The notes: generated from the sequence alone by a model not told the origin. DNA of 64,000 nt from Lewinellaceae bacterium (GCA_020636435.1 JACJXX010000001.1:1877001-1941000); one strand, 5' to 3'; shown: positions 49,408 through 59,241, numbered from the stretch's first letter. Numbers and translations: made by a program.

Positions 49408-52400
49408 ATGAAATTATGCAAACACCTCGTATTAGGCCTGCTGATCTTGTCCGGCCTTAGTTTTGCCAGCTATGCTCAGGTGCGCAACTGCGGCACCATG
49501 GATTACCTGGAGCAGCAAATCCTGGACAACCCGGCCCGGGAACAACGGCTCCGGTCCATCGACCGGCATGCGGAACAGGTACAACATCAGCACCAACGTG
49601 CCGTAAACGGCACCATCACCATACCGGTGGTAGTGCACGTTGTCTACAAGAACAGTTCCGAAAACATCAGCGACGCCCAGGTGCAGTCGCAGATCGACGT
49701 GCTGAACGAGGATTTCCGGCGGCTCAATGCCGACGCTGCCAACACGCCTTCCGTTTTCCAGGGCGTGGCAGCGGATGCAGAAATCCAGTTCTGCCTGGCT
49801 ACGGTCGATCCCAACGGCAACGCCACCACCGGCATCACCCGCACGGCTTCTACCCGAACTTCCTCCTTCGGCACCAACGACGCGGTGAAATTCAACTCCT
49901 CCGGCGGCAAAGACGCCTGGCCCGCCGGCGACTACCTCAACCTGTGGGTCTGCGACATCGGCGGCGGCATCCTGGGCTACGCCCAGTTCCCCGGCGGCTC
50001 CGCCGCCACCGACGGGGTGGTCAACGACTACCGCTACACCGGGCGGGGCGGCACTGCCCAGCCGCCTTTCAACCTGGGCCGCACCGCCACCCATGAGGTC
50101 GGCCACTGGCTCAACCTGCGCCACATCTGGGGCGACGGCAATTGCAATGTCGATGATTTTGTAAGCGATACGCCTACCGCCAGCGGCCCCAACTACACCG
50201 GCTCGCCCTGCTCCTTCCCCGGCCCCAACAGTTGCAACCAGGGCGCCGGCGACCAGCCGGATATGTTTCAGAACTACATGGACTACTCCGACGACGGGTG
50301 CATGAACCTCTACACCGAGGGGCAGAAAACCCGCATGCGCGCCCTCTTCGAGCCGGGCGGCTTCCGCGCCAGCCTGCTGGCCTCCAACGGCTGCGGCCAG
50401 GGCACGCCGCCTACCTGCAGCGACGGCATACAGAACGGGGACGAAACCGGGGTAGACTGTGGCGGTTCCACCTGTGCTCCCTGCCCCTGCAACGGCAACG
50501 CACTGACCTTAACCATTACGCTGGACAACTATCCGGAAGAGACCAGCTGGGAAGTCAGGAATGCCAGCAATAATGTGGTGGCTTCCGGCGGCACCTATGG
50601 TTCTCAGCCAGATGGCTCTACGGTAGTGGAGAACATCAACCTAACGGACGGCGATTACACCTTTACCATCTTCGACTCCTACGGCGACGGCATCTGCTGC
50701 TCTTATGGCAACGGTTCCTATTCGTTGAGCGACGGCGCCAATACGATCGCTTCCGGCGGCGCGTTTGGCTCCTCAGAAAGCACCTCATTCTGCACCAGCG
50801 GCGGCGGGCCCACTTGCAGCGATGGCATACAAAATGGCAATGAAACCGGCGTGGACTGCGGCGGGCCCGACTGCCCGGCTTGCCCCACTTGCAGCGACGG
50901 CGTCCAAAACGGCAATGAAACCGGCGTGGACTGCGGCGGGCCCGACTGCCTGGCTTGCCCCACTTGCAGCGACGGCATACAAAACGGCAATGAAACCGGC
51001 GTGGATTGCGGCGGGCCCGACTGCCCCGCCTGCGCTACCTGTAGCGACGGCATACAAAACGGCGACGAGACCGGCGTAGACTGCGGCGGATCCTGCCCGC
51101 CCTGCGGCGGCGGATGCCAGGACAACCGGGCAGTCCTGGTCATCGTTTTAGACAATTATCCCGAAGAGACCAGCTGGGAGGTCAGAGACGGCAACAACAC
51201 AGTAGTGGCCTCCGGCGGCACCTACGGATCTTTCCCGGACGGCTCTACCGTTGACGAAGGCCTCTGCCTGGTGGATGGTTGTTACGACTTTATCATTTAT
51301 GACGCTTATGGCGACGGCATTTGCTGCGCCTACGGTTCCGGCTCCTATACCCTAACCGATGCTTCCGACGGCAGCACGCTGGCCTCCGGCGGTTCCTTCG
51401 GCTCTTCCGAAACCACCAACTTCTGCCTGGGTGGCGCCACCGGGCCCACTTGTACAGATGGGGTTCAGAATGGCGGCGAAACCGGCGTAGACTGCGGCGG
51501 GCCCTGCCCGGCTTGCCCCACCTGCAGCGACGGCATTCAGAACGGCAGCGAAACCGGCATAGATTGCGGCGGGCCCTGCCCGGCCTGCCCCACTTGCAGC
51601 GATGGCATACAGAACGGAGACGAAACCGGCGTGGACTGCGGTGGTTCCTGCCCGCCCTGCGGCGGCGGCGGCTGCAGTTATGTTTCCATTGACTTCAACA
51701 ACTTCGACGGAGGTTGGGGCATCTGGAACGACGGCGGCTCGGATGCCGGCATTTACAGCTCTTCCTATGCGTACAGCGCTCCCTACTGCGCCCGCCTTCG
51801 GGATAATACCTCCTCTTCCGTTATTACCACCGACAACCTCAACCTGAGCGGGTACGACGAACTGACGGTTAACTTCACCTATGTTGCGGTAAGCATGGAT
51901 AACTCGAATGAGGACTTCTGGCTACAAATCTCCACCAATGGCGGCAGCACCTATACCACCGTCGAAGAGTGGAACCTGAATGACGAGTTTGTGAACAACG
52001 CCCGGTACTTTGAATCGGTTGTCATTTCCGGAAGCTTTTCCTCCAACACCCGCCTGCGTTTCCGCTGCGATGCCTCCGGAAACTCTGATTGGGTGTACAT
52101 CGACGATGTAGAAATCCTCGGTTGCGCAAACAGCGCCCGCCTGGCGGGCGACAACCCCGTGGTCGCCGCCGAGCAGGAGAATGCCGGAGATGCCCAGCAA
52201 CGGGAAAGCGCGAATCCGGCCACTCCGTCCTACATGAAGCTGTTCCCCAACCCGGTGCGGGAAGAACTGACGGTGATCTTCCACCAACAGCAGGCCGGGC
52301 CGGTACAGCTGATGGTGACGAACCTGGCCGGGCAGCAGGTTTACCGGCAAGCCTTCCTCGCTGATAAAGGCAGGCAGGAAGCCGCTGTAGGCGTGAGCCA

Positions 52401-52479
52401 GATGGCTCCCGGCGTGTACGTCATTCACCTGCTGAGCGAAGGGCAGGCAATGACGAAGAAGTTTGTGGTGGCGCGATAA
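49408..52479 (+). CDS. secreted M43-type metalloprotease with T9SS tail (paralogue 1)
   Basis: 1023 residues. A signal peptide ends at ...SYAQ. The protease domain (about 70-325) has the zinc motif 'HEVGHWLNLRHIWGDGNC' and the Met-turn 'NYMDYSDDGCMNLYTEGQ', as in M43 pappalysin-like enzymes. It is followed by eight Cys-rich repeats of the form CSDGIQNGxETGVDCGG and two copies of a beta domain ('LDNYPEETSWEVR', 'DGDYTFTIFDSYGDGICCSY'). A jelly-roll/MAM-like domain ('YDELTVNFTYVAVSMDNSNE') and a type A T9SS sorting domain ('KLFPNPVREELTVIF' ... 'KKFVVAR') end the protein. It should be exported through the T9SS and act at or beyond the cell surface. Confidence 0.93.
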   Translation: MKLCKHLVLGLLILSGLSFASYAQVRNCGTMDYLEQQILDNPAREQRLRSIDRHAEQVQHQHQRAVNGTITIPVVVHVVYKNSSENISDAQVQSQIDVLNEDFRRLNADAANTPSVFQGVAADAEIQFCLATVDPNGNATTGITRTASTRTSSFGTNDAVKFNSSGGKDAWPAGDYLNLWVCDIGGGILGYAQFPGGSAATDGVVNDYRYTGRGGTAQPPFNLGRTATHEVGHWLNLRHIWGDGNCNVDDFVSDTPTASGPNYTGSPCSFPGPNSCNQGAGDQPDMFQNYMDYSDDGCMNLYTEGQKTRMRALFEPGGFRASLLASNGCGQGTPPTCSDGIQNGDETGVDCGGSTCAPCPCNGNALTLTITLDNYPEETSWEVRNASNNVVASGGTYGSQPDGSTVVENINLTDGDYTFTIFDSYGDGICCSYGNGSYSLSDGANTIASGGAFGSSESTSFCTSGGGPTCSDGIQNGNETGVDCGGPDCPACPTCSDGVQNGNETGVDCGGPDCLACPTCSDGIQNGNETGVDCGGPDCPACATCSDGIQNGDETGVDCGGSCPPCGGGCQDNRAVLVIVLDNYPEETSWEVRDGNNTVVASGGTYGSFPDGSTVDEGLCLVDGCYDFIIYDAYGDGICCAYGSGSYTLTDASDGSTLASGGSFGSSETTNFCLGGATGPTCTDGVQNGGETGVDCGGPCPACPTCSDGIQNGSETGIDCGGPCPACPTCSDGIQNGDETGVDCGGSCPPCGGGGCSYVSIDFNNFDGGWGIWNDGGSDAGIYSSSYAYSAPYCARLRDNTSSSVITTDNLNLSGYDELTVNFTYVAVSMDNSNEDFWLQISTNGGSTYTTVEEWNLNDEFVNNARYFESVVISGSFSSNTRLRFRCDASGNSDWVYIDDVEILGCANSARLAGDNPVVAAEQENAGDAQQRESANPATPSYMKLFPNPVREELTVIFHQQQAGPVQLMVTNLAGQQVYRQAFLADKGRQEAAVGVSQMAPGVYVIHLLSEGQAMTKKFVVAR
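50812..51111. repeat. four 75-bp tandem units encoding Cys-rich repeats
   Basis: Units begin with acttgcagcga at 50812, 50887 and 50962 and acctgtagcga at 51037, an exact 75-bp period. The first three are nearly identical. Each codes for one CSDGIQNGNETGVDCGG module with the Cys-Pro spacer. Four further, more diverged modules of the same kind lie outside this tract. Confidence 0.88.
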
Positions 52480-52536
52480 AATAACAGGAAGGGCCGCCCT
52501 GAAATGGGCGCCCTTTCAAAAGGCTTGAACTGGTAT

Positions 52537-52576
52537 AAATCCCCGGGGTGGAAACAGCCCGGGGATTTGTTTTTTT
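52537..52576 (+). terminator. intrinsic terminator of metalloprotease 1
   Basis: aaatccccggg (52537-52547) pairs with cccggggattt (52558-52568), with a 10-nt loop, and is followed by gttttttt. A weaker stem (about 52488-52514, gggccgccc with gggcgccc) lies between it and the stop codon. Confidence 0.85.
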
Positions 52577-52597
52577 GTCTATGGGAATTAACATTCC

Positions 52598-52724
52598 AGC
52601 AATTCCCGCTTTGAAATGCCACGAAAACACCAAAGCGCAAAATCCCACAAAAAACTTGGTGCGGATTTTGTGTTTTGGTGCTTTCGTGGCAGGTTTTGGG
52701 CATTAATTCTCCAAACCGGGAATT
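52598..52724. repeat. long inverted repeat in spacer between metalloproteases
   Basis: The 29-nt arms 52617-52645 (tgccacgaaaacaccaaagc...) and 52663-52691 match at 26 positions; all three differences still allow G-U pairs in RNA. Outer arms aattcccg (52601-52608) and cgggaatt (52717-52724) extend the structure. There is no coding sense. It could be a REP/MITE-like element. Confidence 0.75.
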
Positions 52725-52741
52725 CCTGCTAACTTAACATT

Positions 52742-52945
52742 GGGTGCGATTCTAGTTTGTACCCCCTTATGTTTCTGGGCATGAAAACACCCGGAATCAT
52801 TCCCTCGAAGTACTGTTACATGGTTTCCCGGTTCCATTGTTGAGGCCGTAGGCTCCATAACAGTGGAGCAAGGGGACTGTGAAACCGTGTTTTCCTGAAT
52901 TTTAGGGGCCTATCTGCTACATGGGCACAAATGGGAATCGCACCC
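52742..52945. repeat. 204-bp element bounded by inverted gggtgcgattc
   Basis: gggtgcgattc at 52742-52752 is perfectly inverted at 52935-52945. Within it gaaaacac pairs with gtgttttc, actgttacatgg with ccataacagt, and gaggcc-gta-ggctc forms the tip, so the whole unit could fold into one long rod. The GTA tip is the reverse of the TAC loops at 47466. The next 450 bp up to the second metalloprotease are AT-rich with no gene. Confidence 0.7.
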
Positions 52946-53403
52946 CTTAACATTCACGATTTCATATAGTAAAATGGTTGCCAAACTATTGAATATTATT
53001 AATTATTATAATTTAAAAAACCTCCATACTTTCGTCTAAAAAAAATTCTCCAAGAAAAATTATTTTCTATTTTTAGCCTCGATCTCAACACATCCGGAAA
53101 CGATAAACTACACTTCCTGCAAACTTCCCCGACAGTTCCCCTGACGGCCAGATGAATACAAATGCTGGATTTTTTCTATTTTTCACTTATTTAATTTCCT
53201 GATGGATAAAACAGAATGGAGATTTCCGAGTAAGCAGTCTCCCTAGCCTGGGGGAGTGCCATTCCTGATAATTACTGATTTTTTCTCCTAATGCCTGGCA
53301 GTGCTTAACGACAGTGCCAAGGCCGGGCTGTGGCTTTGCCGTGCCTTCATTCAAGGCAATGGCCTGGCCCTATTTATTCATTAACCTACTCAATGTCGAC
53401 CTT

Positions 53404-55965
53404 ATGAAGGTATGTAAACAACTCGCACTTTGTATTGTATTCCTGCTGGCCCTGAGCGCCCAAGGCTTCGCTCAGGTACGGAACTGTGGAACGATGGAGT
53501 ATCTGGAGCAGCAGATACAGAACAACCCCGAGCGGGCGCTGCGCCTCCAGTCCATCGAACGCCATACCGAACGCGCACTGCAAAACCCCCAACGCGCCGT
53601 TACCGGGACGATCGTCATCCCCACCGTCGTCCATATTGTGTACCGCAACAGCGGCCAAAACATCAGCGACGCCCAGGTGCAATCGCAGATCGCCGTGTTG
53701 AACGAGGACTTCCGCCGGCTCAACGCCGATGCGGCCAACACCCCTTCCGTTTTTCTGGGCGTGGCCGCCGATGCTGAAATCCAGTTCTGCCTGGCTACGG
53801 TAGACCCCAGCGGCAACCCCACCACCGGCATCACCCGCACCGCGTCTACCCGCACTTCTGCTTTCGGCACCAACGACGCCGTCAAATTTGCCTCTTCCGG
53901 AGGCAAGGACGCCTGGCCCGCCGGCAACTACCTCAACCTTTGGGTGTGCGAGATCGGAGGCGGCATCCTGGGTTACGCCCAGTTCCCGGGCGGCTCCGCC
54001 GCCACCGACGGGGTGGTCAACGATTACCGCTATTTCGGGCGGGGCGGCACCGCCCAGGCACCGTTCAACCTGGGCCGCACCGCCACCCACGAGGTAGGCC
54101 ACTGGCTCAACCTGCGCCACATCTGGGGCGACGGCAACTGCAATGTCGATGACTTCGTCAGCGACACGCCGACGGCAGGAGCGGCCAACTACACCGGCTC
54201 GCCCTGCACCTTCCCCGGCCCCAACAGTTGCAACCAGGGCGCCGGCGACCTGCCCGATATGTTCCAGAATTATATGGATTACTCTGACGACGGCTGCATG
54301 AACCTCTACACTCAGGGACAGAAAACCCGCATGCGCGCCCTGTTCGAGCCGGGCGGCTTCCGCGCCAGCCTGCTGGCCTCCAACGGCTGCGGCCAGGGCA
54401 CGCCGCCTACCTGCAGCGACGGCATCCAAAACGGCAGCGAAACCGGCGTCGACTGCGGCGGCTCCTGCCCGGCCTGCCCTTGTTTCGGCACGGCCCTCAC
54501 TTTGTCGATCACCCTCGACAACTATCCAACAGAGACGACCTGGCGCGTCACCAATTCCGGCGGCAGCATCGTCGCCTCCGGCGGGCCCTACAGCAGCGGC
54601 CAGCGGAATACGACCGTTAATACGAACATCAATCTTGCCGCCGGCAATTATACCTTTACCATCCTGGACTCCTATGGCGACGGCATCTGCTGTTCCTACG
54701 GCAATGGCTCCTACAACCTGAGCGACGGCAGCAGCACCATCGCTTCCGGCGGATCCTTCGGCTCTTCCGAAAGCACGCCTTTCTGTACCGGTGGCACGGC
54801 CCCGACTTGTACCGACGGCATACAGAACGGCAATGAAACCGGCGTTGACTGCGGCGGCTCCTGCCCAGCCTGCCCGGTTACCTGCAATACGCCAGGCGGG
54901 CTCTCTGCTTCGCCTGCTGACAACCAGGCCAGCCTGAGCTGGAGCGCGGCCAGCGGCGCTATCGACTACAACGTGCGCGCCCGACAGGTTGGGACATCCA
55001 CCTGGACTCAAGGCTCCAACCTCAGCTCGCCGGTCAACTTTACCGGCCTTACGGCCTGCACGGATTACGAATTCCAGGTGCAGTCCAACTGCAGCGGCGC
55101 CGCCAGCGCCTGGAGCAGTTCCTACGTGTTCTCCACCACCGGTTGCGGGGGCGGCTGTTCCTACGTCACCGTCAACAGCAATAACTTCGACAGCGGATGG
55201 GGCATCTGGGTCGACGGCGGCACCGACTGTGCCCGCGTCAATAATTCTACCTACGCCTACAGCGGTTCTTACAGCATACAGCTAAGAGACAACACCTCCA
55301 CTTCGGTCATGTCGACCGGCAACCTCAACCTTGCCGGCTACGACGAGCTGACGGTTGATTTCACCTACGTTGCGGTAAGCATGGACAACTCCAATGAGGA
55401 CTTCTGGCTACAGATTTCCACCAATGGAGGCAGCACCTACACCACCGTCGAAGAGTGGAACCGAAACGATGAGTTCGTGAACAACGTCCGCTATTTCGAC
55501 GCCGTGGTGATCCCCGGGCCCTTCACCTCGAATACCCGCCTGCGCTTCCGTTGCGATGCTTCTGCCGATAATGACCTCGTCTACATCGACGACGTGACGA
55601 TCAGCGGCTGCGCCAGCGGCGCCCGCCTGGGCGACCCGGTGCCGGCGATCGTAGCCGAGCCTGCAGCCACGGAAGAAGAGGAGCAGCGCGAGCAGGCTGC
55701 TCCGGACCGGCTTTCTTACCTGAAAGTTTTCCCCAACCCGGCGCGGGATGAAATGACCGTATCGTTCAACCAGCAAGAGGCAGGCCAGGTACAATTGGTG
55801 GTGACGAGCATCACCGGCCAGCAGGCCTTCCGGCAGGCGCTCAACACCGATGCCGGCAGGCAGGAGGCTCAGGTCGACGTCAGCCTCTGGACTCCGGGCG
55901 TGTACTTCGTGCACCTGATCTCGGAAGGGCGCACGCTTACGCAGAAGTTTGTAGTGGCACGATAA
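53404..55965 (+). CDS. secreted M43-type metalloprotease with T9SS tail (paralogue 2)
   Basis: 853 residues from the ATG at 53404, where the signal peptide MKVCKQLALCIVFLLALSAQ begins; the frame is open 30 codons further up without family likeness. The protease domain is very similar to paralogue 1 ('HEVGHWLNLRHIWGDGNC', 'NYMDYSDDGCMNLYTQGQ'). The accessory part differs: two CSDGIQNG-type repeats instead of eight, one 'LDNYPTETTWRV' beta domain instead of two, and a fibronectin type III domain ('QASLSWSAASGAIDYNVRAR', 'GLTACTDYEFQVQSNC') absent from paralogue 1. The MAM-like domain and T9SS tail ('KVFPNPARDEMTVSF' ... 'QKFVVAR') are shared. Likely a tandem duplicate with a remodelled stalk. 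Confidence 0.93.
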   Translation: MKVCKQLALCIVFLLALSAQGFAQVRNCGTMEYLEQQIQNNPERALRLQSIERHTERALQNPQRAVTGTIVIPTVVHIVYRNSGQNISDAQVQSQIAVLNEDFRRLNADAANTPSVFLGVAADAEIQFCLATVDPSGNPTTGITRTASTRTSAFGTNDAVKFASSGGKDAWPAGNYLNLWVCEIGGGILGYAQFPGGSAATDGVVNDYRYFGRGGTAQAPFNLGRTATHEVGHWLNLRHIWGDGNCNVDDFVSDTPTAGAANYTGSPCTFPGPNSCNQGAGDLPDMFQNYMDYSDDGCMNLYTQGQKTRMRALFEPGGFRASLLASNGCGQGTPPTCSDGIQNGSETGVDCGGSCPACPCFGTALTLSITLDNYPTETTWRVTNSGGSIVASGGPYSSGQRNTTVNTNINLAAGNYTFTILDSYGDGICCSYGNGSYNLSDGSSTIASGGSFGSSESTPFCTGGTAPTCTDGIQNGNETGVDCGGSCPACPVTCNTPGGLSASPADNQASLSWSAASGAIDYNVRARQVGTSTWTQGSNLSSPVNFTGLTACTDYEFQVQSNCSGAASAWSSSYVFSTTGCGGGCSYVTVNSNNFDSGWGIWVDGGTDCARVNNSTYAYSGSYSIQLRDNTSTSVMSTGNLNLAGYDELTVDFTYVAVSMDNSNEDFWLQISTNGGSTYTTVEEWNRNDEFVNNVRYFDAVVIPGPFTSNTRLRFRCDASADNDLVYIDDVTISGCASGARLGDPVPAIVAEPAATEEEEQREQAAPDRLSYLKVFPNPARDEMTVSFNQQEAGQVQLVVTSITGQQAFRQALNTDAGRQEAQVDVSLWTPGVYFVHLISEGRTLTQKFVVAR

Positions 55966-55978
55966 GTTTTTTCGAAAT

Positions 55979-56025
55979 AAAAAGGGCGGGGCGGTTCAAG
56001 AACTTGAACTGCCCCGCTCTTTTTT
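55979..56025 (+). terminator. intrinsic terminator of metalloprotease 2
   Basis: aaagggcggggcggttcaag pairs with cttgaactgccccgctcttt, with a 2-nt loop and two non-Watson-Crick pairs, followed by a T-run. It begins 14 bp after the stop codon. Read on the other strand it would also end transcription of the DUF3124 gene's transcript. Confidence 0.88.
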
Positions 56026-56047
56026 CTAGGGCGGGAAGCAATATTTC

Positions 56048-56563
56048 TTATTCAATCCTTTTCGCTTGCGTAGTAAATGAAATCCCCTGATTTCCTGTCA
56101 TCGAATTCATAACTCCTTCGAATAGAGGTTCCGGACAATTTTCAGGCGTTTTCCATTCAAATATGAAATTTGAACCAGTTCCTCCCTCAACATCTTCATA
56201 GGCAATAACGATTTCGAGTGTTTCCATTGGCAAAACGTAAATAGGATAATCAAAATATGTTCTTATTTTTGAACCCTCCGTATTAAAATAATCTGCTCTC
56301 AAAAAATATATGGTATCTTTTTCACTCACGTTTCTCATACTTATCATACCGGTCAAATTATATTTCCGATGTTGCGTGAAACTATACATTTGTGAGTAAA
56401 CCGATAGATAGGACTTTCCATGAACAAGAGAATCTATTTGGTCAATATTTGCAGCCCTCTTTGACCAGTTTTCTTCATCTATTTCAACCTTGGGTGGCTG
56501 CTGTTCACATCCAAGCATTAAAAACAGGATTAATGGAAAAGTGTATTTAATTTTCAAAGGCAT
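56048..56563 (-). CDS. DUF3124 lipoprotein
   Basis: 171 residues with a lipoprotein signal (KYTFPLILFLMLGC). The body fits DUF3124: 'YSQMYSFTQHRKYNLTGMIS', 'RNVSEKDTIYFLRADYFN', 'YPIYVLPMETLEIVIAYEDV', 'GGTGSNFIFEWKTPEN' and the ending 'GNQGISFTTQAKRI'. Function unknown; it is a periplasm-facing lipoprotein. Its DNA is clearly AT-richer than its neighbours, as is the 200-bp upstream spacer, which may mean recent acquisition. Confidence 0.85.
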   Translation of the reverse strand: MPLKIKYTFPLILFLMLGCEQQPPKVEIDEENWSKRAANIDQIDSLVHGKSYLSVYSQMYSFTQHRKYNLTGMISMRNVSEKDTIYFLRADYFNTEGSKIRTYFDYPIYVLPMETLEIVIAYEDVEGGTGSNFIFEWKTPENCPEPLFEGVMNSMTGNQGISFTTQAKRIE

Positions 56564-56779
56564 AGGCTTTGTTGTTTATTTAATCTGTTGTAAATTTTTC
56601 TGTCTTCTAAAAATTCTTGAAATAGGAATTTCATTTAAAAAATCTTAAACTGATTGACCAAGATGCCCCCTTTTCAGTAAATACGCCATGTTAAAGTAAA
56701 ACTCTATTCTCATTTTCGTTATTGCATAATTTGCATGTCTGTGACCTAACGCGCAAACCTCCCTATTACGGCCCTGCGA

Positions 56780-57733
56780 TCAAGATGATCGCGACACGAG
56801 GCGCAGCACCTCCTCCGCACAACCCCAGGAGACGGTAAAGCCTGCGCCCCCGTGGCCGTAATTGTGAAAAACATTCCGCCCTTCCTCCTTTTCGCAGCGT
56901 ATGGCGGGGCGCTTGGGGCGCAGGCCAACCAGCGCTTGCAGCACTACCGGCGCTCCGAGGCGGTGCTCCAGCTGCCGGCAACGGGCGAGGATGGTTTGGG
57001 TATCCTGTTCGGTGGGCTGCCGGTTGTAGTCGTTGTCGTAATCGGTGCCGCCCAGCACGATGCAGTCGCTGCGCTCGATGATGTAGGCCAGCCGGCCCTT
57101 GTCCATAGAGTCGACCATGGACTGTACCGAGCCTTTCTTCCGCACCTTAACCACCTGGCCGCGGATGGGATACACCGATTCGTCATCAAAAAGCTCCCGG
57201 GCGCCCAGGCCGGCGCAGTTGACGACAATATGGCCTTCGCGCAGCAAGGGTTCCACTGCTTTCACTTCCTGCACCAGCAACTCCCCTCCCCTTTGGCGAA
57301 ACCGTTGCAGCAGGTAGGGCAGGTAAATTTGCGTTTCGGCCAGGGGCACCGTCGCCATGTAGCCCATTTCGTAACCGGGGGGCAATTCCTTCGGGCTGGC
57401 TTCGCGCACAGCACCGGCGGGCAACCCATCTTTCCAACTGTTGTCCAGCCCCGGGCGGGTGAGGACGAGGAAGTCCATCATCCGCACTCCCGTGCCAGGC
57501 CTGCCGGCCAGTTCCACAAATTCGGTGAAGGATTCGGCGCTCCAGCGGTTGGCCTTGTCCACCGGCTCGGCCTCGTAGGGGAACCAGATGGCGGCAGCCA
57601 CGGCGGAGGTCGTCTGTTCCGGCGGCTCTTTGGCGAGTATGCGCACCGGATGGCCAGATTCAATAAGGCGAACGGCAGTGGTCAGGCCGGAAATGCCGGC
57701 GCCAAGGACGGTAACGGGTTGCAGCAAGCTCAT
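56780..57733 (-). CDS. D-amino-acid-oxidase-like FAD enzyme
   Basis: 317 residues. The FAD-binding start 'VTVLGAGISGLTTAVRLIES' and the 'IVVNCAGLGARELFDDES' segment are followed by 'YIIERSDCIVLGGTDYDND', 'LVGLRPKRPAIRCEKEE' and the signature 'NYGHGGAGFTVSWGCAEEVL'. This is the DAAO/D-aspartate-oxidase layout: oxidation of a D-amino acid to the keto acid with release of ammonia and peroxide. There is no signal peptide. Its ATG overlaps the stop of the upstream hydrolase gene by 4 bp, so both are translated together. Confidence 0.9.
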   Translation of the reverse strand: MSLLQPVTVLGAGISGLTTAVRLIESGHPVRILAKEPPEQTTSAVAAAIWFPYEAEPVDKANRWSAESFTEFVELAGRPGTGVRMMDFLVLTRPGLDNSWKDGLPAGAVREASPKELPPGYEMGYMATVPLAETQIYLPYLLQRFRQRGGELLVQEVKAVEPLLREGHIVVNCAGLGARELFDDESVYPIRGQVVKVRKKGSVQSMVDSMDKGRLAYIIERSDCIVLGGTDYDNDYNRQPTEQDTQTILARCRQLEHRLGAPVVLQALVGLRPKRPAIRCEKEEGRNVFHNYGHGGAGFTVSWGCAEEVLRLVSRSS

Positions 57734-59193
57734 TGTTTATAAAGATTGGGGCTTTCTTCCAGGCTGATCTCCTTTCCCGCTTCCGGGCATTGGTAGATTA
57801 CTTTTGCCACCAACGCCCCTTCATCGTTTTCTCCCAGGCGGACGGCCACCTGACAGCCTTTGCTTTCCCCCGCATACTCGGTCGAAAAATAGGAAGCCCC
57901 GCTCTTTTCCTCTTCATCCACCTCCGGCGCCATCATGAAGGTGGGGCTTAGAAATACCGTGTCTTCACTGGCGCCATATCCGAAGCCGAATTTTTTGGCA
58001 TCCAGCCGATAGCGGATGGAGGTGAGGTTGAGCCGCTCCAACTGAAGCTCCAGGCAGCGCTTTTCCCGGCATCCGTAGAAAGTGACGGGAGTATCCAGGG
58101 GTAGAATGGCGCTCGGGAAGCGGATGGTATCCGGAATGCCTTCGATGAGCATCCAATCTTCCCGCAGGGTATATCCGGGATGCATGCCAAGGGCGCGCAG
58201 TTCCTCCAGGAAGGCGGGGTGGTAAAGGGAGGGATTCCCGACGGACAGCCGGGGGGCGGATTGGCCGGATTTCCCCTTTCTTAGAAAATCCACGATCCGC
58301 GGGTTCACCAGTTCCGGCTGTTCCAGATGGGGCAGGTGGCGGGCGCCCTCCACCGGCAGGAATTCTACCCGCAAGCGGGCGCGGATGGAGTCGCTGAACC
58401 GGAACGGCACCGTTTGGTCTTCCTTGCCCCAGATCAGCAAGATGTCTTTATCCAATTCATCCAGCCGGCTGTAATTGGCTGGGATGTCTGCCCCGTAATC
58501 GTAGAGGGTAGACAAAAGTGCCCGGCGAAAGCCTTTGAACTGCATTTGCACCTTATACTTTTCCACCCAGCCCGGAAACGCTTCGGGGTCCTTGAAGTCC
58601 GTCAGCTGCCCTTCGGCCATGGCCTCGCTGCGCAGCGTTGCGCCCAGGGAGGCCAGCCAACGGGGTATTTTCATGGCAGGCAATTGATACGCCGGATCTA
58701 ACAGCGCCAGTTTGTCTACCAGTTCGGGATGGTGGATGGCAAAATCGGCGGCTACCGGCCCCCCGAAGGACAAGCCGGCCAGGTGGACGGGCGTTTTGAG
58801 CTGCAGGCCTTCAATCAGGCCCAGCAACTGGCGGCGGTAAAGAGAAGCTTCGTAAGGCACATTGGGCCGGGCGGAGAAGCCTCGCCCGTAGATATCGTAA
58901 CGCAATACCCGGAAGCCCTCTTCCACCAACTGCTGATAAGTGGCCTCCCAGATGTAATAGGGGACGCTGAAGCCATGCACCAGCACCACTACCCTACCCG
59001 CTTCCGGGCCGCCCAGTTGGTAATGGACCAGGCCGTCGGGCAGTTCTATGAACTGGCCGGGGGCTTGCCGGCGGGCGGTTTCGTCCAGGCTTTGGGTTTC
59101 CAGGTTGCTGCGCTGGTACCCTACGAAAAGCGCCGCTGCTGCCAGGAGGAGCAAAACGGCAAGGGTAATCCCGATTATTCTCAGGGCTTTCAT
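57730..59193 (-). CDS. alpha/beta hydrolase with C-terminal extension
   Basis: 487 residues from the ATG at 59193 (an in-frame TTG lies 12 bp upstream). An N-terminal membrane helix (IIGITLAVLLLLAAAALFVGY) anchors the protein. The hydrolase fold (about 45-310) has 'VVVLVHGFSVPYYIWEATYQ', the nucleophile elbow 'LAGLSFGGPVA', 'DILLIWGKEDQTVPF' with the acid and 'GARHLPHLEQPE' with the His. The last 170 residues are a separate beta-rich domain ('VTFYGCREKRCLELQLERLN', 'EISLEESPNLYKQ'), not recognised. Substrate unknown. The gene is coupled to the D-amino-acid-oxidase-like gene by ATGA. Confidence 0.85.
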   Translation of the reverse strand: MKALRIIGITLAVLLLLAAAALFVGYQRSNLETQSLDETARRQAPGQFIELPDGLVHYQLGGPEAGRVVVLVHGFSVPYYIWEATYQQLVEEGFRVLRYDIYGRGFSARPNVPYEASLYRRQLLGLIEGLQLKTPVHLAGLSFGGPVAADFAIHHPELVDKLALLDPAYQLPAMKIPRWLASLGATLRSEAMAEGQLTDFKDPEAFPGWVEKYKVQMQFKGFRRALLSTLYDYGADIPANYSRLDELDKDILLIWGKEDQTVPFRFSDSIRARLRVEFLPVEGARHLPHLEQPELVNPRIVDFLRKGKSGQSAPRLSVGNPSLYHPAFLEELRALGMHPGYTLREDWMLIEGIPDTIRFPSAILPLDTPVTFYGCREKRCLELQLERLNLTSIRYRLDAKKFGFGYGASEDTVFLSPTFMMAPEVDEEEKSGASYFSTEYAGESKGCQVAVRLGENDEGALVAKVIYQCPEAGKEISLEESPNLYKQ

Positions 59194-59241
59194 TTTTTTG
59201 AGCAAGATACGAAAACTGGACTTTGGGGATAAACTGGCTTA

